From the NCBI RefSeq assembly GCF_004364865.1, contig NZ_SOAU01000001.1, positions 930,001-994,000 on the forward strand: 64,000 bases of DNA, read 5' to 3'. Shown here piece by piece: positions 38,007 to 46,200 of this stretch (within the stretch, counting starts at the first letter, position 1; each line of letters opens with the position of its first letter). Source of the stretch: Ilumatobacter fluminis (lineage in GTDB: Bacteria > Actinomycetota > Acidimicrobiia > Acidimicrobiales > Ilumatobacteraceae). Below the pieces are notes generated by a model. It saw nothing but the letters and a program-made list of their open reading frames with translations, made no database searches and was not told the origin of the DNA. A program made the translations under genes and the position numbers.

Positions 38007-38514
38007 GCATGAGCTGCATGACGGCGACGCTCAGCCAGCGGTTGAACTTGCGGCCGACCTCACGCTCGACACCGACCAGTTCGAACCCGACCGACTCGTG
38101 GAGCGCTCGCGACGCCTCGCCCGAGGCCTCGATGCGGGCGATGATCGAGTGGAACCCCGATTCGCGGGCCCGCTCGATCAGGTACTCCATGAGGAGCCGC
38201 GCGATGCCGCGTCGATGCTGGTCGCGGTGCACGTAGACCGAGTTCTCGACGGTGGTGCGGTATGCCGCGCGTTCCTTGTACGGCGACAACGAGGCGAAGC
38301 CGACGACCTGTTTCGTGGCGGTGTCGACCGCCACGACGGCGGCGAACGCACCCGACCGTTCTGCGAGCCACCGGCGCTGATCGTCGAGGGTTCGCTCGAC
38401 CAGGTCGAACGTGGCGGTCGACCCCGTCACTTCCGCGTTGTAGATCTCGACGATCGCCCCGGCGTCGGCGAGGGTCGCGGCACGCACGACGATGGGTCGG
38501 TCGGGGGTGGGCAC
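38002..38514 (-). CDS. GNAT N-acetyltransferase, phosphinothricin-acetyltransferase-like (170 aa)
   Basis: This is an acetyl-CoA-dependent N-acetyltransferase of the Pat/YncA branch. The motif IVEIYNAEVTGSTATFDLVERTLDDQRRW is the family's N-terminal substrate region. VENSVYVHRDQHRRGIARLLMEYLI contains the R/QxxGxA acetyl-CoA loop (RRGIA). HSIIARIEASGEASRALHESVGFELVG is the typical C-terminal half. Relatives acetylate phosphinothricin, methionine sulfoximine or related amino acids. The substrate here is unknown. GTG 38514 gives the family N-terminus (PTPDRPIVVRAAT). The ORF continues upstream to 38661, but that extension has no similarity to the family. Confidence 0.88.
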   Translation of the reverse strand: MPTPDRPIVVRAATLADAGAIVEIYNAEVTGSTATFDLVERTLDDQRRWLAERSGAFAAVVAVDTATKQVVGFASLSPYKERAAYRTTVENSVYVHRDQHRRGIARLLMEYLIERARESGFHSIIARIEASGEASRALHESVGFELVGVEREVGRKFNRWLSVAVMQLML

Positions 38515-38625
38515 GGCCGTCAGCGTAGCGACGTCGCCCCGATCGGCCCGGTGACCTGGGGGTTCAGCGCCGGTGGACGCCGAGAAAACCCGTCGATCGC
38601 GCGGTGTGATCGCCGACGCGGCCGC

Positions 38626-38631
38626 TACACT
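38626..38631 (+). promoter_or_regulatory. possible -10 element for the tRNA-Thr/tRNA-Met/tuf unit
   Basis: TACACT lies about 75 bases before tRNA-Thr and resembles the TACGCT hexamers before the other two tRNA promoters in this window. The -35 region is poor. The region 38515-38706 holds no gene. Confidence 0.3.
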
Positions 38632-38706
38632 TGCACGCCGGTCCGTGGCGCTGCCGCGCACCGGAACATAGCTTCGTCGAGCGGTTCGCCGCCCGACGAT
38701 GCGTAG

Positions 38707-38779
38707 GCCCTCTTAGCTCAGTCGGCAGAGCACAGCCATGGTAAGGCTGGTGTCGTGGGTTCGATTCCCACAGAGGGCT
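38707..38779 (+). tRNA. tRNA-Thr (GGT)
   Basis: The acceptor GCCCTCT pairs with AGAGGGC. The D-arm is GCTC-AGTCGGCA-GAGC, and the anticodon stem CAGCC/GGCTG carries loop ATGGTAA with anticodon GGT. The T-arm is TGGG-TTCGATT-CCCA. The CCA end is not encoded. Its place before tRNA-Met in the secE-nusG region matches other actinobacteria. Confidence 0.96.
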
Positions 38780-38820
38780 CGACCAACCGTTCGGGTTCGC
38801 CCGGGCGGGGGCCAAGGCCT

Positions 38821-38897
38821 GGCGCCGTAGCTCAGTCGGTCAGAGCATCCGGCTCATAATCGGAAGGTCATCGGTTCGATCCCGATCGGCGCTACCA
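38821..38897 (+). tRNA. tRNA-Met (CAT), elongator type
   Basis: The acceptor GGCGCCG pairs with CGGCGCT, with a G-T first pair. The anticodon loop CTCATAA has anticodon CAT. CCA is encoded (38895-38897). The first pair is not the C-A mismatch of initiator tRNA, so this is an elongator. A lysidine-modified Ile2 tRNA also has CAT, but the position beside tRNA-Thr and the overall sequence favour Met. Confidence 0.9.
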
Positions 38898-38961
38898 GAG
38901 GTTGGACATCCGTCCCGCCACACACGATCCCACACACATCAGAGACAGAGGGAAAACCAGC

Positions 38962-40146
38962 ATGAGCAAGGCGAAGTTCGAGCGCAACAAGCCGCACGTG
39001 AACATTGGCACGATGGGTCACATCGACCATGGGAAGACGACGTTGACGGCGGCGATTTCGAAGACGTTGTCGGATCGTGGTTTGGCTGATTTTGCGGCGT
39101 TCGACACGATTGACAAGGCGCCGGAGGAGAAGGCGCGTGGTATCACGATTTCGATTGCTCATATCGAGTACGAGACCGAGAATCGTCACTATGCGCATGT
39201 CGATATGCCGGGTCATGCTGACTACATCAAGAACATGATCACGGGTGCGGCGCAGGTCGATGGTGCGATCTTGGTGGTCGCGGCGACTGATGGTCCGATG
39301 CCGCAGACGCGTGAGCATGTGTTGTTGGCTCGTCAGGTCGGTGTTCCGTACATCGTGGTCGCGTTGAACAAGGCGGACATGGTCGATGATGAGGAACTGC
39401 TCGAGCTGGTCGAGTTGGAGATTCGTGAGTTGTTGAACGAGTACGAGTTCCCCGGTGATGATGCTCCGATCGTGCCGGTGTCGGCGTTGAAGGCGCTCGA
39501 GGGTGAGGCGGAGTGGCAGGAGAAGGTCATGGAGCTCATGGCTGCTGCTGATACGTATATTCCGGAGCCGGAGCGTGATCTGGACAAGCCGTTCTTGATG
39601 CCGATCGAGGATGTGTTCACGATCACGGGTCGTGGCACGGTGGTGACGGGCAAGGTCGAGCAGGGTGTGATTCACACCGGTGACGAGATCGAGATCGTCG
39701 GGTTGCGTGATACGCAGAAGACGACGTGTACGGGTGTGGAGATGTTCCGCAAGTTGCTCGATGAGGGTCAGGCCGGTGACAACATCGGTGCGCTTCTTCG
39801 TGGCACGAACAAGGAAGATGTGGAGCGTGGTCAGGTGTTGTGTGCGCCGGGTTCGATCACGCCGCATACGAATTTCGAGGGTCAGGTGTATGTGTTGACG
39901 AAGGAGGAGGGCGGTCGTCACAAGCCGTTCTTCAACAACTATCGTCCGCAGTTCTTTTTCCGGACCACGGATGTGACCGGGACGATCGAGTTGCCGTCGG
40001 GTACCGAGATGGTGATGCCTGGTGACAATGTTGAGATGACGGTCGAGCTGGGTAAGCCGATCGCGATGGATGAGGGTTTGCGTTTCGCGATTCGTGAGGG
40101 TGGCCGCACCGTGGGTGCGGGCCGCGTCACGAAGATCCTCAAGTGA
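38962..40146 (+). CDS. tuf: elongation factor Tu (394 aa)
   Basis: This GTPase delivers aminoacyl-tRNA to the ribosome. G1 is GHIDHGKTT, the switch I region contains [13 protein letters not shown]3 is [13 protein letters not shown]4 is [10 protein letters not shown] and G5 is SALKALEG. The domain 2/3 motifs [13 protein letters not shown] and [18 protein letters not shown] are present. The ATG at 38962 follows AGAGGGA by 9 bases and gives the family N-terminus. Codon use is odd. From about 39000 to 40110 TTG, GGT, CGT, GAT and ATT are frequent, while the first codons and the last 15 use the C-ending codons of the neighbouring ribosomal genes. It lies between tRNA-Met and rpmG, as tufB lies upstream of secE in E. 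coli. Whether a second tuf exists elsewhere is unknown. Confidence 0.98.
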   Translation: MSKAKFERNKPHVNIGTMGHIDHGKTTLTAAISKTLSDRGLADFAAFDTIDKAPEEKARGITISIAHIEYETENRHYAHVDMPGHADYIKNMITGAAQVDGAILVVAATDGPMPQTREHVLLARQVGVPYIVVALNKADMVDDEELLELVELEIRELLNEYEFPGDDAPIVPVSALKALEGEAEWQEKVMELMAAADTYIPEPERDLDKPFLMPIEDVFTITGRGTVVTGKVEQGVIHTGDEIEIVGLRDTQKTTCTGVEMFRKLLDEGQAGDNIGALLRGTNKEDVERGQVLCAPGSITPHTNFEGQVYVLTKEEGGRHKPFFNNYRPQFFFRTTDVTGTIELPSGTEMVMPGDNVEMTVELGKPIAMDEGLRFAIREGGRTVGAGRVTKILK

Positions 40147-40197
40147 CCGACTGACAACCAGTCGACGCGTTCAACCGACGTTCGAACGAGGTGGTGT

Positions 40198-40225
40198 CGC
40201 CCGGGCCGGCTCTCCGGCCCGGGCG
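40198..40225 (+). terminator. hairpin downstream of tuf
   Basis: A 12-bp perfect stem (CGCCCGGGCCGG at 40198-40209, its complement at 40214-40225) closes a CTCT loop. There is no T-tract. It separates tuf from rpmG, which starts 90 bases later, so it may attenuate rather than fully stop transcription. Confidence 0.6.
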
Positions 40226-40314
40226 CACTGCCGTTTCGAGCAGGGAACGCACGAACGACGAACAACCAGCGGGTGCGGTGAACGAGCCGGCCCGGTGAAC
40301 GAAGCGAGAGAAAC

Positions 40315-40479
40315 ATGGCAAAGAGTGACAAGCGGGTGCGAATCACCCTCGAGTGCACCGAATGCAAGCGGCGCAACTACATCACGATGAAGTCGAAGGT
40401 CAACGACCGCGAGCGCCTCGAGATGAACAAGTACTGCAGCAACGAGCGCAAGCACACGCTGCACAAAGAAACGCGCTGA
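40315..40479 (+). CDS. rpmG: 50S ribosomal protein L33 (54 aa)
   Basis: This small protein of the large ribosomal subunit reads [17 protein letters not shown], then [20 protein letters not shown] and [17 protein letters not shown]. The IT(L)xCxxCxxRNYIT motif and the KH...HxETR ending identify L33. The first zinc pair is intact (CTEC). In the second pair the last cysteine is replaced by glutamate (CSNE, normally CxxC), so only three of the four zinc ligands remain. The ATG follows GAGAG at 8-9 bases. Its position before tRNA-Trp and secE is the actinobacterial one. Mycobacteria have hadABC between rpmG and tRNA-Trp, and here those genes are absent. Confidence 0.95.
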   Translation: MAKSDKRVRITLECTECKRRNYITMKSKVNDRERLEMNKYCSNERKHTLHKETR

Positions 40480-40522
40480 TCACACGATCAGACGTCCGGG
40501 ACGCCCCCGGGGGAGAGGCTGG

Positions 40523-40528
40523 TACGCT
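40523..40528 (+). promoter_or_regulatory. possible -10 element for tRNA-Trp/secE/nusG
   Basis: TACGCT is placed 18 bases before tRNA-Trp, matching the element before tRNA-Tyr. The perfect palindrome CCCCCGGGGG at 40504-40513, just upstream, may end rpmG transcription. Confidence 0.3.
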
Positions 40529-40546
40529 GGCACCTCCCGAAAACCG

Positions 40547-40619
40547 AGGGCAGTAGCTCAGTTGGTAGAGCATCGGTCTCCAAAACCGACGGTCGGGGGT
40601 TCGAGTCCCTCCTGCCCTG
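40547..40619 (+). tRNA. tRNA-Trp (CCA)
   Basis: The acceptor AGGGCAG pairs with CTGCCCT. The D-arm is GCTC-AGTTGGTA-GAGC, and the anticodon stem TCGGT/ACCGA carries loop CTCCAAA with anticodon CCA. The T-arm is GGGGG-TTCGAGT-CCCTC, and the discriminator base is G, as usual for Trp. It is followed 28 bases later by secE, the conserved order. Confidence 0.97.
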
Positions 40620-40647
40620 CCCAGACGACACACGCCAGAGAAGACAC

Positions 40648-40941
40648 ATGTCACTAGACGACCTGAACCGCCAACAGAAGCGCATGCTGAAGCGCCAGGG
40701 AGCCCTCGACGAGCAGGGTGCACCCACCAAGGCGCCGCGTCAGTCCGCGCCCACGCAGCGGGTCGGTCCTGTCCAGTATCTCCGCGAAGTTCGCGAAGAG
40801 ATGCGCAAGGTGGCGTGGCCCACCCGCCCCGAAGTGGTGCGGTACTCGATCATCGTGACGGCCACCGTGCTCGTGTTCACCGCCTTCGTCGGCGGCCTCG
40901 ACTTCGGGCTCCAGTACGTCACAGATTGGTTCTACCTATGA
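40648..40941 (+). CDS. secE: preprotein translocase subunit SecE (97 aa)
   Basis: SecE is the small essential subunit of the SecYEG channel in the inner membrane. The family motif [20 protein letters not shown] precedes a single membrane helix ([23 protein letters not shown]) at the C-terminus. The 40-residue charged N-terminal extension is common in actinobacteria. Its stop overlaps the nusG start as ATGA, so the two are translationally coupled. Confidence 0.97.
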   Translation: MSLDDLNRQQKRMLKRQGALDEQGAPTKAPRQSAPTQRVGPVQYLREVREEMRKVAWPTRPEVVRYSIIVTATVLVFTAFVGGLDFGLQYVTDWFYL

Positions 40942-41822
40942 GCGAGCACGACACCGAGACGGTCGACGAGACGACCGACGCGGCCGCCGACGACTCCGTC
41001 GAGGCGCAGCCCGCCGACTTGTTGCCGAAGGGCGACGCCGTCATCGCCGACGACGATCAGCCCGAGGCGATCGAGCAGATCGACACCGACGAAGCCGAGG
41101 CACTGCTGCCGACCGGCGACGCCGACGACGATGCCGACGCCACTGCCGACGACGCCGAGGCCGACACCGCGTCCGCCGACGAGTCGGGCAGCGACGACGA
41201 GGTCGTCACCGAGGAAGAGGCCCTCGCCGAGAGCGCCGAACCGGCCGTCGACGAGGACGACCCCTGGACCCGCCCGGGTTCGTGGTACGTCGTCCACACC
41301 CAGTCGGGGTACGAGAAGAAGGTCACGGCGAACCTGAACGCTCGTATCCAGTCGATGAACATGGAGGACACGATCTACGAGGTCGTGATCCCCATGGAGG
41401 AAGTCGTCGAGTTCAAGAACGGCAAGAAGCAGACCGTCCAGCGCAAGGTCTTCCCCGGCTACCTCCTCGTTCGTTGCAAGATGGACGACGAGTCGTGGTA
41501 CTGCATCCGCAACACGCCGGGTGTGACCGGGTTCGTCGGTCAGAGCGACCGTGGCCAGAAGCCGACGCCCCTGCGTCGTCGCGAGGTTCGCACGTTCCTG
41601 TCGACCAAGGCCCCCGGTGCCGAAGCCGAGGCCGCACGTCCCAAGCCCAAGCTCGATTACGAAGAGGGCGAGAGCGTGCGTGTCAAGGAAGGCCCGTTCG
41701 CCGACTTCCTCGGCACGATCGCCGAGATCAACGCCGATCACATGAAGCTGAAGGTGCTCGTGAACATCTTCGGCCGCGAGACCCTGGTGGAGATGGACTT
41801 CAGCCAGGTCAGCAAGCTGTGA
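40938..41822 (+). CDS. nusG: transcription termination/antitermination protein NusG (294 aa)
   Basis: NusG binds RNA polymerase and affects pausing, Rho termination and coupling to translation. The ATG at 40938 overlaps the secE stop. Residues 1 to about 112 form a very acidic Asp/Glu/Ala-rich extension, longer than the one usually seen. The NGN domain follows ([20 protein letters not shown] to [30 protein letters not shown]). The KOW domain is [23 protein letters not shown], ending in [11 protein letters not shown]. Both functional domains are complete. The acidic arm is probably disordered. Confidence 0.97.
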   Translation: MSEHDTETVDETTDAAADDSVEAQPADLLPKGDAVIADDDQPEAIEQIDTDEAEALLPTGDADDDADATADDAEADTASADESGSDDEVVTEEEALAESAEPAVDEDDPWTRPGSWYVVHTQSGYEKKVTANLNARIQSMNMEDTIYEVVIPMEEVVEFKNGKKQTVQRKVFPGYLLVRCKMDDESWYCIRNTPGVTGFVGQSDRGQKPTPLRRREVRTFLSTKAPGAEAEAARPKPKLDYEEGESVRVKEGPFADFLGTIAEINADHMKLKVLVNIFGRETLVEMDFSQVSKL

Positions 41823-41868
41823 TCCCCACGAAACCCCTCACGAACGCCTGAGATAGAGAGACACGAAG

Positions 41869-42294
41869 ATGGCAAAGAAGAAGGTTGCTGCGGTCGTCAA
41901 GATCCAGATCGAGGCCGGCAAGGCCAGCCCGGCGCCGCCGGTCGGTACCGCGCTCGGTCCGCACGGCATCGCGATCATGGACTTCGTCAAGGCGTACAAC
42001 GCCAAGACCGAGGCCCAGGCCGGTCAGGTCGTCCCGACCGAGATCACGATCTACGAAGACCGCACGTTCGACTTCATCCTGAAGACGCCCCCGGCCGCGG
42101 TGCTCATCCGCAAGGCTGCCGGCCTCGACAAGGCTGCGAACAACCCCGGCTCCGAGACCGCCGGCACGATCACCGAGGCCCAGGTCGAAGAGATCGCCAA
42201 CGTCAAGATGCCCGACCTCAATGCGAACGACATCGAGGCCGCCAAGCAGCAGATCCGCGGCACCGCCCGCAGCATGGGGATCGCCGTCAGCTGA
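41869..42294 (+). CDS. rplK: 50S ribosomal protein L11 (141 aa)
   Basis: L11 forms the GTPase-associated centre of the large subunit with L10-L12 and is the site of stringent-response sensing. The Pro-rich [23 protein letters not shown] motif and the [15 protein letters not shown] segment are conserved. The length is standard. It starts 46 bases after nusG and precedes rplA, the conserved order. Confidence 0.98.
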   Translation: MAKKKVAAVVKIQIEAGKASPAPPVGTALGPHGIAIMDFVKAYNAKTEAQAGQVVPTEITIYEDRTFDFILKTPPAAVLIRKAAGLDKAANNPGSETAGTITEAQVEEIANVKMPDLNANDIEAAKQQIRGTARSMGIAVS

Positions 42295-42373
42295 CGGCCC
42301 CCACACCACACACCCGACTCGGCCCCGGAGTACCTCGCCGGGGGAGTCCTGAACCCACTGAGGGAGACAACCA

Positions 42374-43069
42374 ATGTCCGGCAAGAAGTACACCGATTCC
42401 CTGAAGGCCTACGACCGTGACGCCTTCTACGGCCCCACCGAGGCGCTGAAGCTCGCGAAGAACTCGGCCAAGGCCAAGTTCGACGAGAACATCGACGTCG
42501 TGTTCCGACTCGGCGTCGACCCCCGCAAGGCCGACCAGATGGTGCGCGGCACCGTCGCCCTGCCGTCCGGCACCGGCAAGACCCTCCGGGTCGCCGTGTT
42601 CGCCGCCGGTGAGGCCGCCGACGCCGCCCGTGAGGCCGGTGCCGACAAGGTCGGCGCCGACGACCTCGCTGCCGAGGTCGAGGCCGGCCAAATGGACTTC
42701 GATCTCGCCATCGCGAGCCCCGACATGATGCCGCTCGTCGGCCGTCTCGGTCGCACGCTCGGCCCGCGTGGCCTGATGCCGAACCCCAAGACCGGCACCG
42801 TCACCACCGACGTCGCCAAGGCGGTCGAGGAGTTCAAGGGCGGCAAGGTCGAGTACCGCACCGACCGCTACGGCAACGTGCACGTCCGTCTCGGCAAGGC
42901 CAGCTTCGACGAAGCCGCCCTCGAGGCCAACTTCCGTGCCGTGCTCGACGAGATCCAGCGCGCCAAGCCCGCGTCGGCGAAGGGCCGCTACATCAAGAAG
43001 ATCTCGCTGTCGACCACGATGGGCCCCGGCGTCCGCGTCGACACCGGCCGCCTCAAGGTCGAGGAGTGA
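42374..43069 (+). CDS. rplA: 50S ribosomal protein L1 (231 aa)
   Basis: L1 forms the L1 stalk that helps release deacylated tRNA, and in many bacteria it represses its own operon. Conserved segments are [44 protein letters not shown] and [27 protein letters not shown] lies upstream of the ATG. A strong hairpin follows 31 bases after the stop. The expected neighbour rplJ is displaced 6 kb downstream by an inserted gene. Confidence 0.98.
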   Translation: MSGKKYTDSLKAYDRDAFYGPTEALKLAKNSAKAKFDENIDVVFRLGVDPRKADQMVRGTVALPSGTGKTLRVAVFAAGEAADAAREAGADKVGADDLAAEVEAGQMDFDLAIASPDMMPLVGRLGRTLGPRGLMPNPKTGTVTTDVAKAVEEFKGGKVEYRTDRYGNVHVRLGKASFDEAALEANFRAVLDEIQRAKPASAKGRYIKKISLSTTMGPGVRVDTGRLKVEE

Positions 43070-43100
43070 TCGACTGATCGCCCCGATCACCTGATCGAAT

Positions 43101-43135
43101 CGAACGAGCCCGGGCCGAGCGCCCGGGCTCGTTCG
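43101..43135 (+). terminator. strong hairpin after rplA
   Basis: A 15-bp perfect stem (43101-43115 with 43121-43135, core GAGCCCGGGC/GCCCGGGCTC) has a 5-base loop. It separates the L11-L1 operon from the inserted giant gene. Confidence 0.75.
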
Positions 43136-43160
43136 CGTTCCGGGCGCACCGTCTGGCACG

Positions 43161-43196
43161 TGCTGTTACCCCGCTGTTACCACCCTCGTGCAGGGT
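43161..43196 (+). promoter_or_regulatory. direct-repeat operator and promoter for the 43203 giant gene
   Basis: The sequence contains CTGTTAC twice, 11 bp apart (43163-43169 and 43174-43180). This is the same 20-mer as upstream of the 27739 gene. A possible -10, CAGGGT, begins at 43191, 10 bases after the second 7-mer, again as at 27739. The ATG at 43203 lies six bases after this hexamer, so the transcript may be leaderless. Confidence 0.5.
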
Positions 43197-43202
43197 GGCC
43201 GC

Positions 43203-46200
43203 ATGCGGACAACCCCTGTGACCAGTCGCGTCTCCCTGCTGCTCGCCACCGTCCTCATGGTCCTCGGCGTGGCCATGTGGTTCACCTTTTCCACCGCGTC
43301 GCCGGTCGAGGCGGCGCCTCGATCGGTTGCCGAGCCGGCTCCCAACACTCCGTTGCCGCAATGTGTCGTCGAGGACGGGGGGAGCGAGGGTCTCGGCTGC
43401 GCGCCCGACGCGTTCGGTGCGATGATCAGTGGCGACTTCGCGTCGGGCAGCACCTTCGTCGTCCGGAGTGCTCCCAACGGCCTGGCGCCGTGCTTCACCT
43501 ACGTCTCGACGGGGTGCTACTACAGCCTCAGCGCACCGAGCATTTCGCGGTGCGTGTACCTCGAGAACGGTGACCCCACGGCGGTTCGGTCGTGTCCGTC
43601 GCTCAGTTCGAGCGGATCGGTGTCCGGATGGACGGCGCAGCGCCAGGGGAGCTGCAGCGGCAGCCTCGGCAGCACGTACGCCGCGGGCGGAGGCACGCAG
43701 GAGACGTTCTGGGTGGTGAGGGCGGCCGTCCTCTCGATGTGCACGTACGAGGTGCCCGACACCGTCACGATCGACAACCTGTACGGTCCCACCTTCTTCC
43801 TGGTCAGGACCTCCGTGCGAGAGTGCATCGAGCCGGGTGGCGGGTACGGCTGCGACGAGTCGTGGGCCACCCTCGAGACCAGGACCGAGTACGGCTGGCT
43901 GCCGGTCAGTGGAACGATGGCCGCCCACGCCGAGTTCGACGTCACCCACGTCGAACACGGCATCTACAGCTTCACGAACAACTCGGTCGAGTTCGCCGAC
44001 ACGACGGTCGGTTACGAGTGGGACTTCGGCGATGGTTTGACATCGGAGGCCGTCAGCCCTTCCCACGAGTACGCCCAGCCCGGCGACTACACGGTGACAC
44101 TCACGATGCGCGGCGCCGACGGCCGAACCGACTCGACCTCGCGCGACGTCTCGGTCGAAGCCACGACACTGGCCGTGTCGCTCATCAATCCCGACGCGAT
44201 CTTCACCGGTGAGGGCAGCGGCAACCGGTTCTCGAAAGGGGATGAGTTCACCGTCCAGCTCCGCGTCGAAGCGACCGACGGCGTCGGCGATGTCGCCGGT
44301 GTGGCGCCGGTCGGTGACGTCCTCGACCTCCCCTCGCAACTCGAACTCGTCGACGACCCACTCGTCGTCGCTCCGACCACCTACACGCCAGGCATGATCA
44401 CCACCTACGACATCCCGGTTCGTGCGATCGAGGGTGGCCGTTTCACCGTGCGCAGTACTTGGGCGGGCACGAACGCCGAGGGTCCGGTGGAGGAGACGGG
44501 CGAGTTCGAGGGGTCCGTGTCCGGTCTCGCGATCACCGTCACGCTCGACCCTCCCTCGTTCCAGCTCGACCAGGACAACAACGACGACGGTGAGATCACG
44601 CCCGAGGACAACGACCTCACCGTCACCGTCGAGATCGAGAACGTCAGCACGGACCACCCGGTGACCGATCTGATCGTCGACCCGCTCGACCTCGAATCGA
44701 ACGACCCCGAGCACCCCGAGGTGCGTCTGTTCGCCCAGGACCCGCCTCCCGAGGCCTGGCCGACCAGCCTCGCCGCCGCGGCCACCGCCACCCGTGAGTG
44801 GACGTACCGGGCCGACGACGAGGTCGACGCGACCGTCGAAGCGTTCGCCACCGGCTCGCTGAACGACGCGCTCGTGACCGGATCGGGCGACGACGAGGTC
44901 AAGGTGTTCACCTCCGTCGTCCTCGAAGCCCGGTTCGATTTGGAGCCGCAGGCGTACGAGGCCGGCAAGGTCGTTCGCGTCAACGGCAACTTCCGCAACG
45001 TGTCGGACACGACCCCGGACCCGATCGATGTGTCGTTCGCCGTCTTCCCGAAGGTGGACGCCAATGCCGGAGGTGGCTACTTCACGACGCCGGGCGGCGC
45101 GACCCCGTCCGGAGCGATCATGTACCAACTCGCTCCCGGCGAGTCGATCGACCTCGACGCCATCCTCCAGACGACGGCGATCGAGCGCTACTCGGTGGCG
45201 CGCGTGGAATACGACGTCGTCGTCTCGACGCGCAACGACTCGAACCGGTGGGTCGAGGTCGATCCCGCCACCGTCCACGTGCTCGAGGAGGACGGCTACT
45301 CGGCCTCGCTGTTCGCCGGCCTGCCCGCCAAGCAACCCGAGCCGGAGGCCGTGTCGAACTGGGCCTGCAGCGATGACGTGATCATGTTCGCCTTCATCGG
45401 CTGCAAGCTCGCGGCAGGTCTGGTGTCGATGGTCACCGGCTTCTGCCAGATGGGCGTGATGATCGCCCAGGGCATCTACTACATCAACCAGGCGACGTGG
45501 GGCACGCTCGTCGCCGGCATGTGGGGGGCTCAGCAGACCCTTCGCGCACTCGCCGGCGACGACGCCGCATGGAACCGCTTGGCGCAGGAGATCGCCATCG
45601 ACCTCGCGGCCCTGCGAGACACGGGCTATGTCGCCTTGGAGGGCTTCACGATCACGGCCGAGTCCGTCGCGCCTGCGATGGACCGCTTCTTCCAGCGCCA
45701 GGAGGTGCTGTGGACCACCGGTACGACCGAGCAGATCCTCGGTGAGATGGCGGAGACGGTCGGCGAGAACGGCGACATGGCGCTGGAGGCGCTCGTCGCA
45801 GCCCGGACGCTGAAGAAGTCGATGCTGGTCGCCGCCGGTGCCGAGCAGTCGCTCGAGGTGACCGCCCGTAATGCCCTCGACCATCAGCTGCAGAAGTCGC
45901 TGGTGGACGTCGAGGACGTCATCACGACCAAGGGCGCACGCGCCGTTCCGGAGGAGCGCGTCCTGCCGTCCGGGCTCGACGTGACCGACGCCCCGATCGT
46001 CTGGCGTGACTCGTACGGCATCGCCAAGCAGGAACTCGACAAGCTCCTCCAGATCGCCAAGGACGAAGGCATCATCGCGGCGTTTCGCTCGCGTGCCCCG
46101 ATCGCTGCCGAGCTGATCGCCAAACGATTGGCGTATGCCAAGCCGGGCAGCGTGCCGCTGAAGGGTGTCAGTGACCTCGACGTGAAGTACCTCGGCTATC

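Noticed and set aside
38821-38897. Initiator tRNA-Met
   Set aside because: The first acceptor pair is G-T rather than the C-A mismatch typical of initiators.
38902-38961. Longer tuf start at 38902
   Set aside because: It would begin just after tRNA-Met, and the added residues are absent from EF-Tu. ATG 38962 has a ribosome binding site.
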